Shown piece by piece: positions 8,440-16,980 of a stretch of 64,000 bases of DNA (the stretch's first letter is position 1; every line of letters begins with the position of its first letter). The position numbers and the translations under genes were made by a program. This stretch comes from RPQJ01 sp963706755 (GTDB taxonomy: Bacteria > Pseudomonadota > Gammaproteobacteria > Steroidobacterales > Steroidobacteraceae), in contig CAVPNH010000001.1 in NCBI GenBank assembly GCA_963706755.1, forward strand, positions 1-64,000, given 5' to 3'. The notes under the pieces were generated by a model. That model searched no databases, had not been told where the DNA came from, and saw only the letters and a list, made by a program, of their open reading frames with translations.

Positions 8440-9918
8440 TTAGTCGAGGGGGATACCGGATTCGCGCAGCCGTCTCACCAGCGGCTCGAGTTCGCGCGCG
8501 TGCTTCTTCCAGCGACCCACCGACGACGCATACAGCGGTCTCCGCACCTGGCTGGCGCTGAGCGTCGTGACCGCCGATTCGTTCAGGTGGAAATCCAGGC
8601 AGCGCGGGTCCCAGCCGAGACCACAGTGCTCGAGCAGGCGGCGAATCTGGGCCTCGGGCTCGGCGACGAGCGACTCGTACGACATTACCAGCAGTTGCGC
8701 GGGTATCGCCCGGCGCCAATGCTCGGACAGGTGATGCCATGCGACGTAATAGCGACCGAGCTCCTGCAGGTCGTACGCGAATGACAGGCGTTCGCGGAAG
8801 AACGTTCCATAGATGGCGAGACAACTGTCCAGCGGATGCCTGCGAAGCATCACGATGCGGGCCTCGGGCAACGCGAGACGAATCAGCCCGCAATGAAGGA
8901 AGTTCATTGGCGCCTTGTCCACGAAGTGCGGACGTCCGGTGCGGTACACCTCGACCGCCTTCAAGTACGATCGCCCGATGGCCACGGGATCTGGCGACGA
9001 ACCAGGGGTCGCCGCGGGTCGCGAGGTGGAGTTGATGCCGCCGCCGCGCATCACCGCGTAGGCGAGGTCACGATGCTCCCCCAGGCTCTCGACTTGCGGA
9101 TGCGCCGAGAGAATGCGATCCACCAGGGTCGTGCCGCTGCGGGGTAGTCCGACGACGAAGATCGCGCCACGGCCTGGGCCAGTCGCCGGAGCGTCGCGCA
9201 GCCGCTCCGCCGGGAAATTGCGCGCTATCCCGGCCAATGCGGACTCGTCGAACTCAACGTCATAGTTGAGCTTCGAGCGCAGCGTCTTAGCGCCAACGTG
9301 CAGCCAGGACATGGCACGCGCGTGCTGGCCCAGGTCCTCCATTTCCTTGAACAGGGCGTAGCAACTCGCCGCCTTGCTCTTTGGATCGGGCGAACCGACG
9401 ACTGCACGCTCGATGGACGCGACGTGATTTTCCGCGGCCGTCCACCGGCGCAGGCGAGCGAGCTCGAGCCAGGCGTCGCCGTCCTCTGGCCGCTCCCTCG
9501 TCGCCTCGGACAGCAGGGTTTCGGCGCGAGCGGCGTCGCCTGTCGCGATCAGCGCGCGGGCGAGGCCGAGTCGTGTGTCCTGACTCGTGGGCGCCAGCTC
9601 ATGGGCGCACTCGCAGCAGCGATGATAGTCGTCCAGTCGATTGAACTGGACGTAGGTCTCGCCGGCCCTGAGAAGAAACGGCGCGTCCCGTGGATGGTCG
9701 GACTCGATCTGCTGCAGGCGCTCCAGGGCGAGACGAGTCTCACCGGCTAACAACAGGCAATCGATCTCGTGGAACCTGGCGACGGGATCGTCCGGAGCGA
9801 GGACGCTGGCCTGCCTTGCCGCGTCCAGCATCGACGCGTAGCGGCCTTGTTGCTGGAACGTGACGCTGAGCTTCAGCCAGTCCGCCGCGGTTTGGGGCTG
9901 GGCGGGATTCGTCTGCAT
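8440..9918 (-). CDS. TPR-repeat sulfotransferase (1 of 5)
   Basis: 492 residues. About 1-220 is helical with tetratricopeptide-like repeats (QQQGRYASMLDAARQASVLA, ALIATGDAARAETLLSEA). The C-terminal half is a PAPS-dependent sulfotransferase: FVVGLPRSGTTLVDRIL (5'-phosphosulfate loop, about residue 257), HFVDKAPMNFLHCGLI, and MLRRHPLDSCLAIYGTFF (3'-phosphate binding, about 360). This architecture is related to tyrosylprotein sulfotransferases; the acceptor is unknown. There is no signal peptide, so it acts in the cytosol. It precedes the SDR by 21 bases. The four other copies in the window differ strongly in sequence, so this is not a recent duplication. Confidence 0.88.
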   Translation of the reverse strand: MQTNPAQPQTAADWLKLSVTFQQQGRYASMLDAARQASVLAPDDPVARFHEIDCLLLAGETRLALERLQQIESDHPRDAPFLLRAGETYVQFNRLDDYHRCCECAHELAPTSQDTRLGLARALIATGDAARAETLLSEATRERPEDGDAWLELARLRRWTAAENHVASIERAVVGSPDPKSKAASCYALFKEMEDLGQHARAMSWLHVGAKTLRSKLNYDVEFDESALAGIARNFPAERLRDAPATGPGRGAIFVVGLPRSGTTLVDRILSAHPQVESLGEHRDLAYAVMRGGGINSTSRPAATPGSSPDPVAIGRSYLKAVEVYRTGRPHFVDKAPMNFLHCGLIRLALPEARIVMLRRHPLDSCLAIYGTFFRERLSFAYDLQELGRYYVAWHHLSEHWRRAIPAQLLVMSYESLVAEPEAQIRRLLEHCGLGWDPRCLDFHLNESAVTTLSASQVRRPLYASSVGRWKKHARELEPLVRRLRESGIPLD

Positions 9919-9971
9919 CGTGCGGAGCAGTATATAGGTCCGCCCATGGCCAGGAAGAAAGCGAGCGACTC

Positions 9972-11087
9972 CTACTTCAGGAAATCAGCCACCGGCTTGT
10001 ACTGGTAACCGAGGTCCCGGGCGACCGCCTCGTTCGTGACGTGGCCTTCGTGGACGTTCAGGCCGTTCGCGAGGTGTGGGTCCTGCTGCATCGCTTTCTT
10101 CCAGCCCAGGTCCGCCAACTTGCGCGCGAAGGGCAGAGTGGCGTTGTTGAGTGCGAAGGTCGAGGTGCGCGGCACTGCGCCCGGCATGTTGGCGACGCAA
10201 TAATGGATCACGTCGTCCACGACGTAGGTCGGGTCGGCGTGGGTTGTCGCCTTGCTGGTCTCGAAGCAGCCACCCTGGTCGATCGAGATGTCGACCAGCA
10301 CCGAGCCCGCCTTCATGCGGCGGACCATGTCGCGAGTCACGAGCTTTGGAGCCGCCGCACCGGCGATCAGCACCGCGCCAATCACGAGGTCCGCATTGAT
10401 GACGAGCGCGTCGATGTGCTCCTGCGTCGAGTACTCCGTGTACAGCGTGGCGCCGAAGATCGAGGACAGTTCGCGCAGGCGCTTCATCGAGCGGTCGACG
10501 ACGGTGACGTCGGCGCGGAGGCCCACCGCCATTTCCGCCGCGTGCGTGCCCGAGACGCCACCACCCAGGATGACGACCTTGGCCGGAGCCACGCCCGGCA
10601 CGCCGCCGAGCAGGATGCCGCGGCCGCCGCTCGCCTTCTGCAGGCAGTACGCGCCAACCTGGACCGACATGCGGCCGGCGACTTCGCTCATCGGCGTGAG
10701 GAGCGGCAGTGAGCCGTCCGGTGCGGTCACGGTCTCGTAGGCGATGCAGGTCGCGCCGGATTTCACCAGCGCAGCGGTCTGCTTCGGGTCGGGGGCCAGG
10801 TGCAGGTAGGTGTAGAGGACCTGGCCCTTGCGCAGCAGTGCGCACTCGTTGGGTTGCGGCTCCTTTACCTTCACGATCATCTCGGCCTTGTCGAAAATCT
10901 CCTCCGCCGTGGCAGCGATCTTCGCGCCGACGCGCTGGTAATCCGCATCCGAGAAGCCGATGCCGGCCGCGGCACCGGTCTGCACGGTGACTTCGTGGCC
11001 GCTCTCGACGAGTTCGCGGACGGCGGCCGGGACGAGGCCGACGCGGTACTCGTGGACCTTGATTTCCTTGGGTACGCCGATGTGCAT
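9972..11087 (-). CDS. ald: Alanine dehydrogenase
   Basis: The ATG at 11087 follows GGGGAG at good spacing; the open frame upstream of it is not needed. The 371 residues match the family length. The start MHIGVPKEIKVHEYRVGL is diagnostic. KVKEPQ and YLHLAPD hold the catalytic Lys and His, and VILGGGVSGTHAAEMA (about 173) is the NAD-binding Rossmann motif. It interconverts L-alanine and pyruvate plus ammonia using NAD. It is divergent from an Lrp/AsnC regulator 144 bases away, the usual arrangement for substrate-responsive control. Confidence 0.96.
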   Translation of the reverse strand: MHIGVPKEIKVHEYRVGLVPAAVRELVESGHEVTVQTGAAAGIGFSDADYQRVGAKIAATAEEIFDKAEMIVKVKEPQPNECALLRKGQVLYTYLHLAPDPKQTAALVKSGATCIAYETVTAPDGSLPLLTPMSEVAGRMSVQVGAYCLQKASGGRGILLGGVPGVAPAKVVILGGGVSGTHAAEMAVGLRADVTVVDRSMKRLRELSSIFGATLYTEYSTQEHIDALVINADLVIGAVLIAGAAAPKLVTRDMVRRMKAGSVLVDISIDQGGCFETSKATTHADPTYVVDDVIHYCVANMPGAVPRTSTFALNNATLPFARKLADLGWKKAMQQDPHLANGLNVHEGHVTNEAVARDLGYQYKPVADFLK

Positions 11088-11206
11088 GACTGTTCTCCCC
11101 TGGCTGCGATCGTCGCTGGATCGCGTGAGCATACGCCCGGCCATGGACAGGAAAGTGCAAAAGCCCTCGCACAACCCGCCAACTAAGCAATAAACTGCCG
11201 TGTAGA

Positions 11207-11219
11207 TCGAATATATCGA
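11207..11219. promoter_or_regulatory. Candidate Lrp/AsnC operator in the ald-regulator intergenic region
   Basis: TCGA-ATATA-TCGA lies 12 bases before the regulator ATG, in an AT-rich island of an otherwise GC-rich 144-base divergent gap. It has the dyad form and AT core expected of Lrp-family sites. Assignment rests only on position and symmetry. Confidence 0.35.
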
Positions 11220-11231
11220 AGGAAAATTTCA

Positions 11232-11696
11232 ATGAAACTCGATCGGACGGATCAGCACATCCTTGCCGAACTGCAGCGGGACGGCCGGCTCAGCAACCGG
11301 GAGCTGGCGGAAAGGGTGCACCTCAGCGAGTCCGCCTGCCTGCGGCGCGTGCGCGCGCTGGAGGAGGCGGGCGTCATCGATCGCTACACGGCCCTCGTGA
11401 GCCAGGCGAAGGTGGGCTTGCCGGGCAATGTTTTCGTCAGCATCACGCTCAACCGGCAGGAACAGGGCGACCTCGCTGCGTTCGAGGTGGCCGTAAAACG
11501 GGTGCCCGAGGTGATGGAGTGCTACCTCATGACAGGTCAGCAGGACTACCTGCTGCGCGTCGTGGTGTCCGACCCGGCCGACTTCGAGCGGCTGCACAGC
11601 CAGCACCTGACGCGCCTGCCTGGCGTAGCACGAGTGCAGTCCAGCTTCGCGCTGCGAACCGTGCGCAAGACTGCGGAGCTGCCGGTGCGGGCGTGA
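11232..11696 (+). CDS. Lrp/AsnC-family transcriptional regulator
   Basis: 154 residues. The N-terminal helix-turn-helix (LDRTDQHILAELQRDGRLSNRELAERV) leads into the recognition helix SESACLRRVRALEEAG. The C-terminal RAM/effector domain follows (VFVSITL, VMECYLMTGQQDYLLRVVV, GVARVQSSFALRTVRK). Lrp-type proteins bind DNA as dimers or octamers and respond to amino acids. The divergent alanine dehydrogenase suggests it controls ald in response to alanine or a related amino acid. AAGGA eight bases before the ATG supports the start. Confidence 0.93.
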   Translation: MKLDRTDQHILAELQRDGRLSNRELAERVHLSESACLRRVRALEEAGVIDRYTALVSQAKVGLPGNVFVSITLNRQEQGDLAAFEVAVKRVPEVMECYLMTGQQDYLLRVVVSDPADFERLHSQHLTRLPGVARVQSSFALRTVRKTAELPVRA

Positions 11697-11796
11697 AGAG
11701 CGGCTGCGGCCTTGGATTGCCAGGAGCGCGGAGTCGGCCAGCGATGCGACGGAACTGCACCCGCGTGGCGAGGTCGTATCGAGTATCGTGAACGGC

Positions 11797-12870
11797 ATGC
11801 CTGAACGCTCATCTGTCGCCTGTCGGCTGCGCCCATCCGCGCCGGCCGGAGGCGCGTTGCTTTTGCTCTGGCTCGCGCTCGGGCCCACCGGTGCGCTGGC
11901 GCAGGATCCTCCTGCCGCCGTGCAACAGCCGGCGCAGGCGCCGGCGGCTCGCATCGATTCTGCGGAGCCCGAACCCCTGTATGCCGCGCCGACGCGCGAG
12001 GACCGCTCCGGACGTATCAGCGCCGCAGTTGAAATAAACGGCAAGGGACCCTATCGCTTCATCGTGGATACGGGCGCGAACAGCTCTGCGCTCGCGCCGC
12101 GGGTCGCGGAGGAACTCGCCCTGCCGCTCGTCGCGGCCGGCGTAGTCCAGGTCCACGGCGTCACCGGGTCGGCGATGCTGCCCGCGGTACACGTGGAGAG
12201 CCTGCGCGCAGGTGCGATCGTGTTTCCCCCGAGCACGCTGCCCGTGCTGTCGGGCGATATCTTCACGGGAGCCGACGGCATCCTCGGCATTGCCGGTATC
12301 CAGCAGATGCGAATGGACGTCGATTTCGTCCACGACCGCGTTGAAATCGCGCCGTCGACTGGCAAGCGGGCGCCTGTGGGTTTCATCACGGTCCCGGCCA
12401 GTCTCTGGCAGGGCGGCCTGCTGCTCGTCAAGGGCCGTGTGGGCAGCGTTCCGGCCAAGGTGATCATCGATACGGGCGCCGAGCGGACGATGGGCAACAT
12501 GCCGCTGCGCGCCGCGATCTTCGCCGGAACACGGCGCGGCGAGGAGTTCGACGCGACGGTGCACGGCGCCACTCCCGAGGTGGGGGAGGGAACCTATTTC
12601 AGCGCACCGCGGATCTCGATCGGCCCGGCACAGCTCGTGGACCTCCCGGTCACCTTCGGCGACCTGCACGTCTTCGAACTGTGGGGCCTCACCTCGGAGC
12701 CTGCCCTGGTCCTGGGCATGGACGTGCTCGGCCGGCTCGAGCGCTTCATCGTCGACTATCAGCGCAAGGAGTTCCAGATGAAGTCCAAGGGGCCCAAGGG
12801 TGTCGCCATCCGGCGCTGCTCCCCGTCCACGTGTGCTTCGCGCATACCGGAAAAGCCACCTCAGCTGTGA
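11797..12870 (+). CDS. Exported retropepsin-like aspartic protease
   Basis: I start at the ATG at 11797; an in-frame GTG lies nine bases upstream. A signal peptide is visible (GGALLLLWLALGPTGALAQ). Two similar halves each carry an aspartic protease motif: FIVDTGANSSAL (about residue 90) and VIIDTGAERTM (about 226). Each is followed by a hydrophobic Gly motif (GILGIAG, LVLGMDVLG). This is the two-lobed form of bacterial retropepsin-like proteins, probably periplasmic. The substrate is unknown. It stands between the regulator and a TPR-sulfotransferase on the same strand. Confidence 0.82.
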   Translation: MPERSSVACRLRPSAPAGGALLLLWLALGPTGALAQDPPAAVQQPAQAPAARIDSAEPEPLYAAPTREDRSGRISAAVEINGKGPYRFIVDTGANSSALAPRVAEELALPLVAAGVVQVHGVTGSAMLPAVHVESLRAGAIVFPPSTLPVLSGDIFTGADGILGIAGIQQMRMDVDFVHDRVEIAPSTGKRAPVGFITVPASLWQGGLLLVKGRVGSVPAKVIIDTGAERTMGNMPLRAAIFAGTRRGEEFDATVHGATPEVGEGTYFSAPRISIGPAQLVDLPVTFGDLHVFELWGLTSEPALVLGMDVLGRLERFIVDYQRKEFQMKSKGPKGVAIRRCSPSTCASRIPEKPPQL

Positions 12871-13008
12871 AGTCTCGGAGCATGACTCCCCATCTCAGGG
12901 AATATCCGTTCGGGGTCGCTTCACCGACGCCGTTGGTTTCCGCGCCGGAAGCTGCAAGGGAGTTCCGCACGGGACTGCATCGGATCGCGCGGCTCGCGCG
13001 CCGCACAG

Positions 13009-14508
13009 ATGGCTGATCGGTATCTGCAGGCGCTGCTGTCCAAGGCCTCCAGCCTGCGCGAGCGCGGGCGGGTGCCGGAAGCCATCGAGGCCTATCGCCG
13101 GCTGCTGGCCGCCTATCCCGAGCTGCCGGACAGCTGGTACAACCTCGGCTGGCTTCTGAAGCGAGCCGGTCGCGCCGACGACGCGCTGGCTGCTTATGCC
13201 GAGGCACTTGCCCGGAATATTCCCGAGCCGGAGGAGGTGCACGTCAACCGGGCAGCGATCTACTCCGACCAGTTGTCCCAGCCCCGCGCTGCACTCGAAG
13301 CCCTTCAGGAGGCGCTGAGGCTCAAGCCCGACTACCTGCCCGCACTCCTGAACCTCGGCAATCTCGGCGAGGACGTGGGCGATGCGGGCGCTGCGCGCAA
13401 CGCTTATGAGCGCGCCCTCCAGGTCTCGCCGCGCAACGCAATCGCTCTTTCCCGGCTTGCGGGACTTGGCAGGGCAGCGAGCATTGACGACCCGATGATC
13501 GGACGGCTGCAAGCGGCGCTCGCAGCGCACGCACTCCCATTGGCCGACGCGGCGCTGCTGCTGTTCTCACTCGGGCGACTCTATGACAGCTGCGCAGCCT
13601 ACGCCCAGGCTTACCGGACGACGGAAATGGCCAATGAGCACGCGCGCAGAGCCGCGGGCAACGCAATCGCTCCCTTCGACGCCGCCGCTGAGGCTACCCG
13701 GGCGGACGCGCTTGCCCAGGCTTACTCTGCCGCTGGCAAGCCGACGGATGGAATCGCCGGACCGAGTCCCGCCCCCGTGTTCATTGTCGGCATGTTCCGC
13801 TCGGGCTCCACCCTCCTGGAACAGGTGCTGGGCGCGCATTCAGCAATTGAGGCCGGCGGCGAACTCGACATGGTGCCGCGGATCGCACGCGGACTCGGGG
13901 ACGAGGGCCGCGCGCAGGCCGGCGCGCCGACCGCGGCAATCCGGACAAGCGCCGAGGCCTACCTGGACCGCTTGCGGAGGCTTCATCCCGACGCGGCGCT
14001 CGTGACCGACAAGCGCCCGGACAACTTCTGGCATGTCGGCCTGATCAAGCGCCTCTTCCCGACGGCGAAGATCATCAACACCCGTCGCAACCCGCTGGAT
14101 AATCTCATCTCCGTCTGGGCCCTCTATCTCGACGCTGCAATGAACTACAGCTTTCGGATCGAGGATATCGCCGGGCACATCCTCGCCGAGCGCCGGATGA
14201 TGGCGCACTGGAACCAGCTCTATCCCGGCGGCATCCACACGGTGGAGTACGAACAGCTGGTCAGGGAGCCGGAAGCAGAAATCAGTCGGGTCCTGTCGTT
14301 CATCGGGCAGCCCTTCGAAAGCGGCTGTCTCGAATTCCACAGGACGTCGAAGCCGGTGCGGACCGCCAGCGTCTGGCAGGTGCGCGAGCCGCTGCACGAC
14401 CGCTCGATCGGGCGCTGGCGCCACTATGAGGACGCGCTGTGGGCGCGGCCGAAGAACCGCTGGCTCGATGCGCTGCTCGTGGCCGAAGAAACGGCAAGGA
14501 CGCGCTGA
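13009..14508 (+). CDS. TPR-repeat sulfotransferase (2 of 5)
   Basis: 499 residues. TPR units fill roughly 1-150 (RVPEAIEAYRRLLAAYPELP, PRAALEALQEALRLKPDYLP, DAGAARNAYERALQVSPRNA). The sulfotransferase domain has FIVGMFRSGSTLLEQVL near 262 (Phe replaces the usual Pro of the 5'-loop). It also has LVTDKRPDNFWHVGLIK and IINTRRNPLDNLISVWALYL. The final HRTSKPVRTASVWQVREPLH is shared in outline with the other copies. It is cytosolic with an unknown acceptor. It follows the retropepsin gene after 138 bases with no convincing gene between. Confidence 0.88.
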   Translation: MADRYLQALLSKASSLRERGRVPEAIEAYRRLLAAYPELPDSWYNLGWLLKRAGRADDALAAYAEALARNIPEPEEVHVNRAAIYSDQLSQPRAALEALQEALRLKPDYLPALLNLGNLGEDVGDAGAARNAYERALQVSPRNAIALSRLAGLGRAASIDDPMIGRLQAALAAHALPLADAALLLFSLGRLYDSCAAYAQAYRTTEMANEHARRAAGNAIAPFDAAAEATRADALAQAYSAAGKPTDGIAGPSPAPVFIVGMFRSGSTLLEQVLGAHSAIEAGGELDMVPRIARGLGDEGRAQAGAPTAAIRTSAEAYLDRLRRLHPDAALVTDKRPDNFWHVGLIKRLFPTAKIINTRRNPLDNLISVWALYLDAAMNYSFRIEDIAGHILAERRMMAHWNQLYPGGIHTVEYEQLVREPEAEISRVLSFIGQPFESGCLEFHRTSKPVRTASVWQVREPLHDRSIGRWRHYEDALWARPKNRWLDALLVAEETARTR

Positions 14509-14598
14509 CGCAAAGCGCTGTCCGAGGTATTACCATTGCGGCTTCCCGCAGCAGGCAGCCCGCTGCGGAGTAGAACCACTCGTCGAGGAGAAGTGAAA

Positions 14599-15117
14599 TT
14601 GCGACGCTCGAATTCCAGCCCATTCCGGGCCCTGCTGCCGCTGGCAGTCTTCTCATTCCCCCTGAGCGCGACGAGCGCTGAGTCGGCTCAGCAATGCGCC
14701 GGTGTGAGCGACGACCGCGCACGACTGGCCTGCTACGACGGGATATTCGGGAAGCCGGCTGCAGTGCCTGCCGAGACCGGTGTCTCGAGCACGCCCGCCG
14801 CGGCGACGGCGGCCGCTGCATCGAGTGCGCAGGCCGAATTCGGCCTGAGCGACACGGCAAAACGCGCGCGCGACCCGGAGAAGGCGGAGGAGCTGATCCC
14901 GCAGAGCATCACGGAGAAGGTCGCGTCCGTCGGCCGGCGGCCGACCGGGGAGCTGGTCGTGACGCTGGACAACGGCCAGGTCTGGGCTCAGATCGAGACG
15001 ACTACCATGGCGAGAATCAGCGCCGGTGATACGGTGACGATCAGGAAGGCCGCCCTGGGCTCCTACCAGCTCGTGTCGCCGAACAAGGTCACGGTCCGCG
15101 TCCGCCGCGTCAAGTAG
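14599..15117 (+). CDS. Exported protein of unknown function
   Basis: I favour a TTG start at 14599, eight bases after GGAG; a GTG at 14593 is too close to that site. The product is about 172 residues with a signal peptide (FRALLPLAVFSFPLSATSA). Next comes a Cys-containing motif CAGVSDDRARLACYDGIFG, seen in several small exported proteobacterial proteins. An Ala-rich linker and a C-terminal beta-rich segment follow (NGQVWAQIE, VTIRKAALGSYQLVS, VTVRVRRVK). I do not know a biochemical function. A 7-bp-stem hairpin (14546-14568) lies just upstream. It overlaps the convergent sulfotransferase gene by eight bases. Confidence 0.7.
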   Translation: MRRSNSSPFRALLPLAVFSFPLSATSAESAQQCAGVSDDRARLACYDGIFGKPAAVPAETGVSSTPAAATAAAASSAQAEFGLSDTAKRARDPEKAEELIPQSITEKVASVGRRPTGELVVTLDNGQVWAQIETTTMARISAGDTVTIRKAALGSYQLVSPNKVTVRVRRVK

Positions 15118-16714
15118 GGGCGGCGCGGTGCGCCGTGAGCACGCCAGCCTCGGCCAGCCGCGCGTGAAGCCCGGCCAGCTCGTTCGAGTAGTTCCGCCAC
15201 TTTCCTACCGAACCGGCGTAGACCGGGCCGCGGACCTGCGCCGCGCTTGCCGTGGTCGAGTCGCGCGTCGAGCGGTAGAACTCCAGCACCGCGGGTTCCC
15301 ACCCGAGATCGCACCACGCGACGATGCGCCGCGCCTCGCGCTCCGGGTCGGCGACGATGTCCTCGTAGGCGACGTCGAGGATCGCCCCCGGCAGCACCCG
15401 GTGCCAGTGATCCATCAGCCGGCGGTGGGCGATGTAGTAGTCGGCCAATTCGTCGAGGTCGTACGAGTAGGAATACGACTGGTTGAACAGCGTCTTGAAC
15501 ACCGCGTAGCAGGTGTCCATCGGATCGCGCACCAGGTGGATGACGCGCGCGCGCGGCAGCGCCTTGAGGATGTGTCCGCAGTACAGGGCGTTGTGCGGCA
15601 GCTTGTCGACGAAGCGCGGCGCCTTGCACAGCTGCCGCGCCGCTTCCAGGTAGCGGCGCCCGAGCGCGGCGAAATCGACGCGCACCGAGGCCCGCGCAGG
15701 CGTCAGCTGCTCGTCGTGCGAGGCGGCGGCGGTCAGGTCCGCCTGCTCGCGCAGCAACACCGGGAACTCGGGAAACTCGCCGATCGACTCGACGCCACTG
15801 TGGCTCGAGAGCATGCGTTCGACCAGCGTGGTGCCGGTCCGCGGCATGCCGACCACGAAGATCGGTCCCGCTTCGTCGCAGCCGGGCGTTGCCGCGGCCG
15901 CTTCCGCCGGCCCGAACGCAGCCTCGATCCCGCGGATCGCGCCAGTCTCATCCTCCGAGCGGTAATTGACGAGACGGCGCTTGAGCTGCGCTGCCGTGCG
16001 CAGCGCGGCGAAGGCGTGCCGGTGCTCGCCGAGGTCTTCGTACTCCTTCGCGAGCGCGAAATGCGTGGCGGCCACGTCCGCCGGCGTGCCGCGCCTGGCG
16101 GCAAGCTTCTGCTGCAGGTCCGCGATGTTGTTGCGCTCCGCTGTCTGCACGCGCAGCACCGAGCGCAGGTAGAGCGTGCCGCCGTGCTGCGGGAACTGGT
16201 CGAGCACCGCTGCGAGGCAGCGCTCCGCGTCCGCGGTGTTGTCCGCGTAGAAATGCGCCAGCGCAAGGTCGTAGAGCACCGCCGGGGCGAGCGGCGAGCG
16301 GCGGTGCGCACGCTCGAGACAGGAACGAGCCGCCTCCGTCGCGTTGCATTTCGTGAGCACCGCGGCCGCCTCACGCAGCTCCGGCGCACCGGCACCTTCC
16401 AGCGCCGCGACGTGCGCCGCTGTATCGATGGCGCCACGGCGCTCGCGGGCAGCCAGCAGCAGCTGCGCCTTGCGCAGGTGCAGCAGCGCTTCCTGCGGCG
16501 CGCGCTCCAGCTTGCGCTCCACGTGGTGCAGCGCCCAGGAGAAGTCGCCGCAGGCGAGCGCGACCTCCGTCGCGAGGCGCCACAGCGCAGCGTCGCCGCC
16601 GGGATGGCGACGCAGAAGCGCGTCACAGTGCGCGCGTGCCTCGGCGACGTGCCCGTCGCGCAGCAATGCCGCGCCATGGGCGACCGAACGCGCGAGATCC
16701 GGATCGTTGCTCAA
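15110..16714 (-). CDS. TPR-repeat sulfotransferase (3 of 5)
   Basis: 534 residues from a TTG at 16714 (translation SNDPDLARSVAHGAALLRDG); no ATG fits the TPR start better. Repeats occupy about 1-230 (HVAEARAHCDALLRRHPGGD, NTADAERCLAAVLDQFPQHG). The catalytic domain has FVVGMPRTGTTLVERML (about 290), FVDKLPHNALYCGHIL and VIHLVRDPMDTCYAVFKTLF. The C-terminus has the TTASAAQVRGPVYAGSVGKW block also found in copy 1. It is cytosolic and PAPS-dependent by family, with an unknown acceptor. It is divergent from copy 4; 266 bases separate their starts, and both promoters should lie there. Confidence 0.87.
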   Translation of the reverse strand: MSNDPDLARSVAHGAALLRDGHVAEARAHCDALLRRHPGGDAALWRLATEVALACGDFSWALHHVERKLERAPQEALLHLRKAQLLLAARERRGAIDTAAHVAALEGAGAPELREAAAVLTKCNATEAARSCLERAHRRSPLAPAVLYDLALAHFYADNTADAERCLAAVLDQFPQHGGTLYLRSVLRVQTAERNNIADLQQKLAARRGTPADVAATHFALAKEYEDLGEHRHAFAALRTAAQLKRRLVNYRSEDETGAIRGIEAAFGPAEAAAATPGCDEAGPIFVVGMPRTGTTLVERMLSSHSGVESIGEFPEFPVLLREQADLTAAASHDEQLTPARASVRVDFAALGRRYLEAARQLCKAPRFVDKLPHNALYCGHILKALPRARVIHLVRDPMDTCYAVFKTLFNQSYSYSYDLDELADYYIAHRRLMDHWHRVLPGAILDVAYEDIVADPEREARRIVAWCDLGWEPAVLEFYRSTRDSTTASAAQVRGPVYAGSVGKWRNYSNELAGLHARLAEAGVLTAHRAAPT

Positions 16715-16980
16715 TCAGGCTGCCCTCTACGATGAACGTCAGCATCGGCGGCGACGCGGCGTCAACCGGGCGCTACGCTGGTTGCCGGGGTTCCCTGCGA
16801 AGCTTAAAGGATAGGAGATCCAAGCGCTCGATTCCGTTGGCTGTGAGGCGCGGTCCTGCGCTCGGCGAGCGTGCGGCGGAGGCGGATTCGGATCAGTGAT
16901 TCGTTCGGGGAGGTCCCTGAGTAGAATACACGGGCTCGGGGCTTGCTGGTGGCACTGAGACCGGATACCCGCTGTTGCGT

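Noticed and set aside
12882..13016. A 44-codon open frame with one tyrosine just before a TPR-sulfotransferase, considered as a possible sulfation substrate
   Set aside because: Its GGAG is only one base from the ATG. Third codon positions are less GC-rich than in the neighbouring genes, and no leader-like features are seen.
16715..16980. A small gene between divergent sulfotransferases 3 and 4
   Set aside because: Open frames exist on both strands but lack ribosome sites and motifs. The 266 bases are best read as a divergent promoter region.
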